Shown here piece by piece: positions 23,741-35,600 of a stretch of DNA of 64,000 bases. A program made the position numbers and the translations under genes. The stretch spans positions 4,768,001 through 4,832,000 of the forward strand of contig NC_077243.1 in NCBI RefSeq assembly GCF_947179165.1, read 5' to 3'. The notes under the pieces are model-generated. The model was given only the letters and a program-made list of their open reading frames with translations, had not been told where the DNA came from and searched no databases. Origin of the DNA: Solanum dulcamara. Taxonomy: Eukaryota > Streptophyta > Magnoliopsida > Solanales > Solanaceae. The first letter of the stretch is position 1. Every line of letters starts with the position of its first letter.

Positions 23741-23926
23741 ATAAAAAGGCATCATTTTGATCACGTGAACTTTATTTGAAGGAACGGGTCATTTTGGAGT
23801 ATTTACTAATCCTCAAAACCCAATCTCAAGGAGGGCTGATGAGAGGTTAGGCGCCAAAACCAGTTTATAAATAAGCGAGCCCGGAGGAAAAAAGCATGTA
23901 GAGTGAAAGAGTGAGAGATCCAGAAA

Positions 23927-26900
23927 ATGGTGTTGCTTTGCTTCGTCTTGGATCTCCGGAGCTTATCACCTCCATTGCTTCGCGATTTGAAGCAGGTGAG
24001 ATATCCACATTTTATGTATGTACAATTTCCTTACGGCAATTCAATCTGTTGAATGATTCGCTGGTGCAAAGCATTGTGTTTTCTATTTTTCCATTGATCT
24101 TCGAATTTCACTTGAAATCGCATGCTTATCATTGTAATTTCTGATCGATGTTCTCTTTCCTACCAGTCGATGTTAAAGCTCGCAAATTTCTACGCGATAT
24201 CGTCACCGACTAGTAGTACAAGCAGTGCGAGATCGAAACCTCTGCTCGATCGCATTGGACTGTGCTATGTGTTCAAAAATCGAATCTCACGCACCGATGA
24301 AGTAAATATAGTATCTCTTTCTATTTCTAGTGCGAATTGGTATATGCTTACATCCGTGTATTCATTTTTAGTCTGAAATGCGAATTACAACTATGCTTAC
24401 CTGATAAACTGGTAAAATATTCATGTAAACTGATAAATGGTATTATACACAGCTTAAGGTAGCTTATAGTCCACGAGGAAACTTCAGTCTCCGCGATTTC
24501 CATCATGCTGTGAACAATTTGCCTTCTGATGCCTTTTTACCTGATTTCAACGGTTCTGGAGCTCTATGTTGTAGCGGTAACTCTTACGTGCTTATTATAG
24601 GTTTCTGTAATGTAAATGTATTCAAGTTTCTGTGCTTCTATAGGTGCACACTTAATTCGATTCGATCGCTCTTGTTACAATTAGTGTGGGCATCGTTTGG
24701 CGCTTGCAGATTTGAAACTTTGCAGTATCCTAAATGACAAATTTTTGTACTCATGGGGAGGTACTAGTAAAGATATTACGAGAAAGGTGGTTTTGATCAG
24801 TTCATGCATATTTGAAACCCTGGACTCTGCTACCATAAAGGCTCTCATGGTGAGGGCATTTACTCTCTGCATTCCTATCATTATCAACTCTATTTTTGTT
24901 ATCTGGTGTTTGGAGAGATGATTAGATGTCTTAGTTGTTCAGTTCCACTACTAGATTTACAAGGGTAATGAACAAATGGTAATGTTTTGCTTGTGGCCAG
25001 AAAATGAACCTTTTAAGCTGCAAGCTTTCGGTTGAGAAAACTTGTGGTTTTGCTGTCAGGATGCAGCAGATTACTGTATTTCAGTAGAGTTTGTCTTCTT
25101 GGAGCAAAATTCAAGTCATCTTGCTAATACTCCTGAAAGTATTAATAAATTCTTGAAGCAGATTGGTGATCTCGGGAACTGTTCATTTCAAAACTACATT
25201 CCAGGTTACGGATACTCATTAATCCTTCCCTATAGGGATCTTTAAGATGAAAATTTTAAAACCTATTTGTTCACTGTGATTTTCATTTTATGATTTACTT
25301 CATTCTGATCTTGTCGAGGGTAAATTTAATGGTAAATTATATAATTAAGCAAGGACTATCTTTGTTGGTTCTATATTACAGATTCTTAGAATCGAATCTG
25401 TTAACTAAGTTACCATAGAGATCAATTTGTTCTCAATGCTTTCAGTGTGTAGAAAGTGAACTTCCAGATAAGATTTCAGAAATGCCAATTCTATTCTTCC
25501 AGGTTGTAGGCTATAACATTTACAATAATAAGACACAAAATTGTCGGTAATTCAAACTAATTGGCAGTGATAATGATTTCAATGTCCATTTAATTCTAAA
25601 ATGAGACTCTGACGAGCTTTCCTTTTCATGTGTGCTTCTCGCATCCTTTCTTGTCTTTGGATCCTTGTTAATGTAATACTAAAAGCAGCTAAAAGTTAGT
25701 ACTTTTGTGAGTATCCAAAGAGGTTAACGTTGCCCTTGATGGATTATAAAGGTCAAATATCCCTGACTGATTTCATAAAATTTGAATATTCAAGGTTAAA
25801 TCTCCTTCATATAGTTCAATGGATGAGTACAGTCTTGGTCTTAACATGTTTGTATAATTTTCTGGGAGAATCAAATTTTCTCTTCTTATTATCCATAACG
25901 AATAGATCTGCAGATGCACATGCTTTGTCTGGCTTGGTAAAGAAATGGTTTCAGGAACTGAAGGAGGACTTGGAAGAACAATTGCAGGCTTGTTTTGTCT
26001 TTAAGAGCAATCTTTTAGGTTCAACAAACCAGATATCCTGCAACTTGTGCACCTCTTTCAATCAGATAATTGATGAATTCGTTCCTTGTAAGGTATAAAT
26101 TAAGTTCATTAGGATATTATACAAAATAATTGATTTATTTCTAGATAGGTCAAAATAATACCTTCTTATTTAAAGGTGTAAGTCTTGATGAGCTGGATGA
26201 TAAGACCTATTGGTTATTGATTCTTCAGTAAAATCGTTATGTTCTCTCTCTGTTTAGGGTTCTTCCTACTGCTAAGTTGCATTCTTTAACTGATTCTTAT
26301 CAAAAAAAAAGTTACATTCTTTAACTGATTGGTAATTGTCCTTCAAGTTTTGGATTTGTTTTATGGTGTATTTAAACTATGTATCTGTTCTGTGATGGCC
26401 TGATGAGTTGGTTAGAAAACATGAGATATTTTAGATTCTATGATTTTAACCATTAGCTACAACACCACCACCATAATACCTGGTGTGATCCCACAAGTGG
26501 GGGGTGGGGTGTACGCAGACATTACCCTACCTTGTGAATGTTATTGACAATCCCTACCATTAATTGCATCAGTAAACCCTCTTTTACTTCCTCTGGGTGT
26601 GCAGTAGTATACATCATTTATTTTCTTGTAGTTAGTGGTAAGTCTCACTTGAAATTTCTTAGAGTTATCACTCCTTTGACAGTCATGCAGGTGTCATGGC
26701 ATTCCGTTTGACAACTCAAGAATGATCCGGACCAATTTGTCTTCTTGTCCAGTAACCGGCGTTGAGCTTGGAGTACTGGATTTGGTTGATAGTTCTGTGA
26801 AGATAGGAGACCATACAATCCTCTATATGCCCTCTTTCCAATGTTGCCAGGACCTTCGGAAAGTTCCTTTACCAATTAACTTCAACGTTATTGAAAGAAC

Positions 26901-29900
26901 TAACTTGAACACACTTGATGAAGGTAAGTTTGGATGAGAATAAAAAGCATTCTCTTTTAAAATTTGCATACTAAAAATTAAAGAAAACAAGATATGCCAT
27001 TACCCTGATGATAATAGATGATTGATCTAGTTTATGACTTTGATGCCAATAGTTAGAATTTCTATTGTTATTGTCTAGTTTCAGTTAAAAATATATTAGT
27101 TATGAGAATTCAAAGTCCTAACGAATACAAAACTTATATTAATACCCTATCTTTGCACTCATTACATCACTTGGAGATTCTCATGGTGCACGCGATTCAT
27201 CAATTTGCACCTAATTCGAACATGCATTTGTTACCTTTTCTGATTATTGGTGATCTACACTCAATATCAGCTTCTGTTTCTTGACAGGGATTATTTTAGG
27301 TGCTTCCTACATTGTTACCCCAGCCTTCTCTGAGTTGGATGATACTGATAAATCAGAGCTAAATGTTAAACGTAAGCAAAAGGCCTACAATTATATCTTG
27401 TCATGTACTTCCATATATATATTGCATAAGCTTGTCCAGCTTATAAAATATTCTGTTACGCCGTCACTGAAATTAAACTGTGAATACTCCATCATGAGAG
27501 GTCATGATCTGACTTTGTGATTTGGCAGTTTTTCGAGTGCTGTGTGGTGTACTGCATTCCCTTGACCAGGGTTTGGTTTGCTCATCAAATTGTAACATAG
27601 AAACTGCAAAGCAAACTTCCTTCCTGTGCTATTATATTCTTTTACCCTCAGAGAAAGGAGTGATGACTCTCAGAGTAAGTACATAGTCCCTCCAACATCT
27701 GAGCCTTTATTTTCCTGCTAAAAAGAAGTCAACAGCATCTGTTTTTCCCTTCCGTTTCTCTTCATTCTGATCAAGCATTAGTGCTTTCTTTCCTTCTCAT
27801 TGATAATCCTCACTAGGTTTAATTAGCAATACGCCACCAAGGAGAACATGCAATTAGTTATTGTTGATAATATTTCTTTCCTTTAATGTCTTTATGTTTT
27901 CTGTTTGGCACTGAAGTCCAATGTCTATCGGAAAAGCCTATCTGGCTTCTCAAGGTAGGTGTAAGGTCTGTGTACACACTATCTTCTCAAGATCTCACTT
28001 GCGATGCGAGATTACACTGGGTTTGTAGTTTTTGTTGTACCGAAGTCCAATGTGTCACCATCATTTTAACCTGCAGGGGGAATATTTCCTTGTTCCAAGG
28101 TTCTCTGGATTATTTTTGTCTTAATACGTCCAGCTATTACTATATGTTTCTCTACTCTTTATCATGTGATGTCACTGCAAATTATTTGCAGAGGCTTGCT
28201 GGATCAGAGGAAGTATTGTCTGTCCCTGACATCACTAATATTGCTCACATCCCAGTCAGTGAGGATATTGAAAATTCTCTTCAGGCCTCTTTGCTTAAGG
28301 TCTGTTTCATTAGGGAAATTCTATTCCTATACTTGTAGTTGATTCTACCATGCCTCTTTATTCCTTACTGGGAGCAAAGCAAAATCAGATGCATTAATGA
28401 GATCAAAGATGAAGCAGCATCCATCTATAAATACATCAAGCGCCATTAATTGGATCTCATTTTTTTCTCTTAAGGATTTGCTGTTTCACATTCTCATCAT
28501 TAATGATAATGTAGCTCTATCTCTAATCTGTTTGCCCTTTGCTAGGTATAAAGAAATGGCTGAGCTGTGCTTCCTTGGTGCATAGAGGAAAGTCATTTTG
28601 GTACATCTCCAGATTAAGTTGATGCTCTTTGTTGTTATATTCCAGATCGAATTAAGAAGTTACGATCCAGTTCAGCACGACAGGGGCTTCCATCAAAGAC
28701 TAAACTTGCTTGTCAAAGAGAGCCTACAATTTGGGTAACTTTTTCTCTCTCTCCTGTAGCATTCTTTCTTCATCTGCTGTAAAAATATAGTTCACAGGGT
28801 CAGCCTTATGATGTATGCATTGATTGTTTCTTGAAGTTCATTCCTTTTCATCTTCTGCCAATAATAGACCTGAATGCTTTCTGGTGGTTTATTGAGAGCT
28901 GCACTAAGTTGCTGATGTGTACTGTTGATTACTCCACATTATCCATTTGAGTGCCCCTTAGGTTGGATAAATGTTCTAGGAGCTTGCTGCATTTTTAGGT
29001 AATTGATAGGGCATCAGTATAGCTAGTTTGTTCAACTAGCGTACGTCTTCGCAAGCCCTTAACCTTAATTACACTCTTCTGATCTGGGTAAACTATAACA
29101 CATACCAATTCTTCTCAAAGAACTATGCTATCTTATTAGTTTATTGTGTTAGGAGATGGAAGGAGTCATCTACTTTGATCAGGAGCTATTTGCTTTTAGT
29201 AAGATTCACAGCAAATTTCATTAGTTCTCAACTCTGGAAACAAGTTTAGCTTCTGAGCTTTAGCCTTAGCTGTCTGATTCGCTAATCACCATCCGTGATG
29301 ATCACGTGTACATCAGCGTTATGTAGGCATTGAGTCGATTACTTCTTTTTGATATTTTCATTGGCTGGTCATGAACCTTCATCTTAAAAGTTAGGTTGTC
29401 TCAGGGCAATACCTGCTAAGGCTAAAGAACTGGTGACAGCACCAAACACAGTTCTTCAAGACCCTGTGGTAGAAGATTTATCAGTACAAGCCAACAATGT
29501 GGAGGTTATAGAAGAAAACGTGCAGGATAGCAACTTGGCTGATGGTAAAATTGGTGCTAAAATTACAGAAGAATGGGAACAGCTGATTGTATTAGAGATG
29601 CCAAAGATGTCTTCCTCCGCTTGTATCTCCAAGCCGAAGTTGCATAAGGAGGTTTCATCTCCCCCTCAAAGTACTGGGAAACTTGATGACAAAACTTCAC
29701 GAATCCTTGAAAGGCTGGAGATACCGAAGCAGCTGAAAAGAAAAGCAGCTTCCCCTACAGTGTCAGATTTCCATACAGTGTCAATCTCTTCAGTAAAGAG
29801 GCCTTTGATCCCCTTTGGACCCAGTAATACTGACAGTCAAGAAATTGTTTTGAGCCAGCCCATAAAACCCAACTTTCAGAGGCTAAAGAGGAAAAGATAA
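23927..29900 (+). CDS. Conserved plant protein, 651 aa, 12 exons; possible Treslin/Sld3-like N-terminus
   Basis: I do not recognise this protein with certainty. Exons: 23927-23995, 24167-24301, 24453-24576, 24710-24849, 25060-25204, 25914-26092, 26683-26923, 27288-27371, 27529-27674, 28192-28299, 28646-28734, 29405-29900; all junctions are GT-AG and phases close to 652 codons. The first ATG gives MVLLCFVLDLRSLSPPLLRD. The N-terminal ~190 residues alternate hydrophobic strands and helices (LLCFVLDL, RIGLCYVF, KVVLISSCIFETLD, CISVEFVFLEQ), like a von Willebrand A fold without an obvious MIDAS. The middle has conserved-looking cysteine pairs (SCRCHG, SSCPVTG) and DQGLVCSSNCNIET. The C-terminus is acidic then basic (RILERLEIPKQLKRKA, ending LKRKR), suggesting a nuclear protein. 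Introns 6 and 9 carry SINEs. Confidence 0.8.
26461..26545 (+). mobile_element. TS-family SINE fragment in intron
   Basis: Contains TGTGATCCCACAAGTGGGG and GTACGCAGACATTACCCTAC, the conserved core of the TS SINE, in the same orientation as the host gene. It lies in intron 6 of the 651-residue gene. Confidence 0.75.
27915..28045 (-). mobile_element. TS-family SINE in intron, antisense
   Basis: Read on the minus strand it contains CCCAGTGTAATCTCGC, GTGTGTACACAGACCTTAC and CTTTTCCGATAGAC in TS SINE order. It lies in intron 9 of the 651-residue gene, opposite to transcription. Confidence 0.75.
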
Positions 29901-30384
29901 CTTGGAAAATCCTTTTCAAGCAGAAAGCTTTCAGTATGCAGAGGTCCGTCTTCTCGTTCTATGTTGTTTTGGTATCTCTAATTCTTTAGCATGCTGACTT
30001 TTCATAAGATAACTAATCATGTGCATAAGATGTTCTACATTTTACTTCAATCTTAACGTTCTTGAACTATTAACAATTCTGGATGGTCTTGATTGCCACC
30101 ATACCTTGTGATATACCTTTCAGATTTTGAAATGAAGAGCTTTGAACTATATACGCTACAATTTAGCAAAGATTAAGGAATTTGTCTGGAGAAAGGTCTT
30201 TGTAGCTTAACTTTGACAGTTGACAGTGAAACATTATAAAGGAAGAACTTGTGCAGGGTAAATGAACTGGAAACACAGAACTCCGGAACAATAATTAAGT
30301 TCAATTAGTTAAATTCTGATGCATCCTTGCATTTTGAAAGATTAGTATATCAAGCCATAGTTCTAACTTCTAGAAGGGTGATTG

Positions 30385-30882
30385 TTAGAGATGTCAAAAT
30401 GAGCCCAAATATAGGTAATTGCCTAATCCGCTCAAACTTTTATGGGTTGGGTTCAAGATAATTTGTATTGGGTTCAATTTCAACTCATTCAAGCTTTAAC
30501 CCATTTTAGAAGAATCTTAAGTTGAGCCCAACTTAATCTCCAATTTCAACTCATTTTAATGCTCTTTATTTGCATTGGTGTAATATTTGTTCTTATATTA
30601 AATGTATGAATTACTATCTATTTTATATCTTTTAGGATTAATTTATCAATTTGTAATTTTTTATTTTAATTTTCTTAAATTAAAATACAAATTGTGATTA
30701 TAAAAGATAAATAATAATATATTAAAATTATTGAGATTAATCAGGTCAAATTGGACGGGTCATGACCCAACCCAAATTTTAGACCAATTGAGCTTAACCC
30801 ATTTGAGCCCAAAGTAAATTTTTATTTCAACTCATTTTAATATTCTCAATTTCAACCAAATCCGCTCATTTAACACTCCTAA
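30385..30882. mobile_element. MITE-like element with inverted termini
   Basis: Left end TTAGAGATGTCAAAATGAGC; the right end read on the other strand is TTAGGAGTGTTAAATGAGC. The interior near both ends repeats phrases such as TTGGGTT and CAACTCATTTTAAT. Length about 498 bp, no transposase. Related-looking fragments sit at 53215-53340 and 55265-55360. Confidence 0.6.
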
Positions 30883-30949
30883 TCATCGTCCACCTAGCAT
30901 TCAGGGAGGAGATTAAATAGGCACACTTGAGAGACTATAATGACTTGTT

Positions 30950-31050
30950 AGTACAACAACATATCCAGTAGGGTGATCCCATAAAGAGTGGGGAGGGTGG
31001 AATGTAGCAGATCTAATCTTATCTTGTGTGAAGATGTTTCCAAAAGACTT
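30950..31050 (+). mobile_element. Degenerate TS-family SINE
   Basis: GTACAACAACATATCCAGTA followed by TGATCCCATAAAGAGTGGGG and AGGGTGGAATGTAGCAGATC aligns with the TS SINE body, with many changes. Confidence 0.6.
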
Positions 31051-32609
31051 GTTAGTGAGTTCTTTATTTGTCTTTTTTACTTCATGAAGAGTGACATTAT
31101 TTCCTCAAATATTAGGTGGAATAGGACCGTAGCTAGTTTGCAAGTTTTCCCCATATTCTTCACTCGTTTTTTCTTTTCTTCATTTATTGGTCAGTCTTCA
31201 TTCCTTTTGCTGGTGCATCAAAATCGTCTTTCGGCCCAATCTATCAAACAAATAAATAATCAGTTCTTGAGTTTTGCTCATCAGTGCAGGAAATTCTAAG
31301 TGGTGCTGTAGAAAACATAAGTCCTTCGAAATTATAAATTTTCCTTTTCTGCATTTGTGCGCGCGTCGGCACCAAACGGGTTGTCATGTGTCATAAGTTA
31401 TTGTCAGTCTGCCTGTATCCCATCATTTAGTTTCTAGATTGTGGGACATCAAAAGACCAACTAATGTATGATTTGAAGTTAGTGGATGGAGTACCACTAT
31501 ATTCACCAGTCACCACTCACAAGTATACCTTTGTGCCAGTAGCGGGGTTTAATGAAAATATACACACTTTTTTTAACTTCTTTAGCCATAAATAAATAAT
31601 ATAGAGTTCAAGTTGAAGCACTCATCAATATCCGCTAATTCCATCTGTCCCATGACCAATTACATTTTGGTATATGATTATGGGAATACATTTAAATGTA
31701 GAGAAGACAAATAATTAATGATTTAGTGTTCAAATTTAAATACTCTCTCTTAAGAATCATACTAAATTCAAATTTACACATTTTGATCTTAAAACGAAAA
31801 ACAAACAGGCGTGTCCCTCCGGCCGAATTTTGTTGAATTCGATTTTGTGCACAATGCTTGAGTATCTTTTGGTGTAAATGATTATATTGGGATTCTTATT
31901 TTTTAAGCAAACCAAGCAATTCTTAAGGTTTTGTTTTGCTTTCATGGGTGAGGACACGTCATCTTGGAATAAAACGAAAGATCCATGTTATCACTGCCTT
32001 CTTTTTTCTTTTCTTTCCTTTTTTTCAATTTGTAGGGAGATGGGTGAAGGGGGTAGATAAATAACATTGTCATATCATCAACATCCTACTAAAAAGAATA
32101 ATTTTATAGCATTCAGTTATGGTATTCAAACTATTTAACTCTTTTATACAAGGCCTAGTTTACAATTATTACTGGAAATTATTAAACATTCACATATCAT
32201 GGTCAATAATTACTAAGTAGGTGGCTAGTTGACTCTCTCTTCCACCACGTAAAAGAGTACAAAAAATAAACAATAAAAACAATGATGACAACCACCTTCC
32301 TCTATGCAATTATACTGTAAAATCCAATTTAGTGGTTGGTGGCACCCATAAAAACAAGTTCAACTCCACTATCTTGAGCCTGCCTTTCTCCAAGAGAAGA
32401 TTCTTAATTCCTTCAGCATCTATCTATATATCTTATTTTTTGCAATATACTAATATTACAACCACAATTAATATTTATCAACTTGGTGTGCAACATTATC
32501 TGTACACAATAGGGAGAGGTGGTGGATTCTAGAAAAACAACTTGTGTCCTTAGCTGTTTTGACTGTTTTGACGAATTCTTAATGGTCTGTTTAATGGTCC
32601 ATTTCTTGA

Positions 32610-35600
32610 TCAAAAATTTTCTTTATGGAAATCAAACTTGGTGGATGTCTTGTGTGAAAAATCCAAGGCGTGTTGTTTTAGCTCTTTCGTGAGTGCCGGT
32701 GCCCCACAGTAGAAGACTCCTGCAAAATTGTCAAAAAAGGGGGAAAACGAGTAAGCCATCAACAATATGTCATGACAGGAATTTGAAAATGACCCTGGTG
32801 CCAATTGCTTTCACAAAGAAAAACTTATCAATTGAACATGCTTTTTCAACTCTCACAAGGACCAAGACACACCAAAGTCTAAAGCTCTTTTTACACGTGG
32901 AAGTTGATATATCTAAATAGGGAAATTTATGCTCTTAGTCCCTGATATATCCAAGTTTTAATTTTGATCATTGTGCTATCTGGTCAAACAGATTCAACCT
33001 TAAAGCAACTAAAATGTGCTCTTTGATCTTCACACAATTCACAAATTATTACTAACTATTAGACCATTAGCTTACACATGTATTGTGTTAAATTTGCGTT
33101 ACTACTACATATTTGAGGTAATAAAGTTTCTAAATATGAGCTAAGTATGACATACTTCCTATACCAAAAGCACATTAATTAATTCGGGGTAAGAGCTCAT
33201 TAGAAGGACCGAAATCAGAGTTCATCAACAATTGAAGGGTCGAAAGTGAAATTATCCCATCTAATAATGTAATGAAGAAAAAAAAGGAAACGAAAATCAA
33301 AAGAAAGAAGATTAAAAGTACTCACCAACTTTAGCCTCGGGGTGGTTGAGAGCAATGCGTTTGTAGACGTTTCTCCAATTAGGCTTTGCAAAATGCGACT
33401 TAACTCTCGTGCCAGAAACAATGTCTACACCATTTTTGGCATGATGAAGTGACTGAAGCATAGTTATAAGAGCAGAACGAGCATCACCTTCTTCATAAAC
33501 ACTTGTACAATAATTGTGCATTTCAATTACTCCCTTATGGTCCATTTCAGCAGCTTCATTCATTATACCTTTGAACCAGTCAAATGAACCTTGTTCTCTA
33601 GTAACCCAATAGAAATATGCCCTCCTTGTGTTAAAGTTATTTCTTCCACTGGCTGAACCTGATTTACCCCTCTTTTGTGCAATATTGGGGCTAGCATTTT
33701 GTGCTGCATTTGACATTCCGTGTCCATTTTCCAAGGAATTTTCCTCTTCGTCCATGGCCTTCATGTTGTTGACAATGTCTTTAACGATACTGATCATTGG
33801 TGTGGCTCCAATTCCAAGACCCACCAATAATACCACCTCATAATTCTTGTAGTCTTGTGCTGGTGCTCCGTATGGTCCATCTATTAACACTCTTGGGAAA
33901 CTGCCAATCATCACATGTGATTTCCATTAACTACTTTATATAATTAAAGTTTTATGACACAGTTTAACATCTATACATGGACAATGTATATGTCGATCCT
34001 CTACAAAATGTGAAATAATTTTTTAGAATCCGAGCATTTTTATACCATCGGATTAATTTTAAAGGTAATAAATAACAAGTAATAATGTATAATGATTGAA
34101 AATTGTAATTTGAGAAATAAAATAAGTAACCTTTCTATAGCATGTAAAAAGTTGTAGATATATGTTAAATCCTTATACTAGAAAAATATCTTGCAAGCAA
34201 ATATGTCATCTCCTTGGAAATATCATTCAATAATTGAGCTTTGTTTTATTCCTCCTTGTTCCTATCCCGGTAACTTTACAAAACAACAACCCTGCAGTAC
34301 TTTAAGAAGTGGTCTATTTAAATCTTGTATAGATTCTTTAGGAAAAAAGTGACCACGAGTTTGTTATATTGTACCAGTCCAGAATCTGACTAATCACGAT
34401 CACTATAAGTTCTAAACTAATTACATTTGCAGTATTAAATTATCAAAAAGTTCGTATTATAAGGATAATATCTCTGGATATTAAGGTGGAGAAATTTTTA
34501 ATTTAATTCTGCATTTTGTCCACAGATGTTTCCTTAATCAGTGTGCTCTAAGAGGTGAATGTAATGAAGATGATAATAGAATGGAAAAAGTACTCACTCA
34601 GGATTATTCTCTCCTTGCAAGTAGTCAGCTCTAAGGAGTCCACTTTTCCCATTAGGTGGAGGCTGGCAAACCTAACAAAAACCAAAAATAACTAATAATT
34701 AATTCAGGAAGATCAATAATTAACACTAACATAGTGGATTAACATGTACTTTTGGGGAAAAAACGACAAAAGGGAAAATATAAGAGGCGGCTTTTAAAGC
34801 TGTCAATCCAAAGTGGGACAATCACGCCTCCACTATTTTTTTACATATAATATATCGCCAAAAAACATGTTGCATATAAGGACATGCAGATAAATTTAAG
34901 TAGATATTTTTGATTCAAGTATTTAGGGTCTAAAAGAATATATAATTATATTTAAAAGGACTAATTAGTAATTACCTCAGAGAAAACAGTTTTAAGTTGT
35001 CTGGTCCAATCACCAAGAGTTCTAATATGAACACTGAGATAGTCATCTCCTGGGGCCGAAGTTATGGAAAATGGGTGCCTGAAAATTTTTATATTAATGT
35101 TTATCCACAAGTCAGCAAATACTGCAGAGACGTAGTAATTATAGGGGGACAATATTTTTATGAATTTTGAGTCATGAAATATCATGACTTGGTCAAGGTT
35201 ATGACATAAGAAATATTAATAATAATGGGTTGATTCCTTTATTTTAATAATTAAATAAAAAAAAAAGTTTCACCTACCATTCAAATGGTGAAACCGCAGC
35301 ACAGTTGACGAACATGTATTGCCCACTTTTGTATTTGTAGCCTTGTGGCTTTGACATGTGAAGGGCTAACACATTTCCTGGATACACGGCCACCTACAAA
35401 TTCCACAATCAATTACTAGTAACTAGTTTGGCTATTTTCATCTTCACTGTGGTTGGTGAAAAAAGTCATGATTGTTGGATAATTGCATTTTTGATCCCTC
35501 AATTATTGGTAAATTTAATTTAAGTTCCTGTGATATTTGTTTGACATTTAATTAACTTAAAAGTTTTTTGGGGGGGTTTCTATATATAGAAAATACATTA

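Larger units (their letters stand above)
20489..23926. other. IPK2 3' flank and intergenic DNA
   Basis: No gene seen. It contains a long inverted repeat (20627-20930), a GGGTCGTTTGGTTAGACAAG phrase at 21054 that looks like a MITE terminus, a decayed Stowaway-like piece near 23490-23740, and otherwise AT-rich DNA. The promoter of the next gene must lie at its right end. Confidence 0.6.
29901..32609. other. Convergent intergenic region between 651-aa gene and RBOH
   Basis: Both neighbouring genes end here. I see a MITE-like element (30385-30882), a degenerate TS SINE (30950-31050) and otherwise AT-rich DNA with no supported coding frame. The region must hold both 3' UTRs. Confidence 0.6.

Noticed and set aside
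26681..26710. Exon 7 of the 651-residue gene starting at the second acceptor (after 26690)
   Set aside because: Starting after ATGCAG leads to a stop within about seven codons in the required phase; starting at 26683 keeps the frame and gives SCRCHGIPFD.
33628..33843. Plus-strand frame of 71 codons
   Set aside because: Antisense to RBOH exon 11, whose minus-strand frame carries the NADPH-binding motifs.
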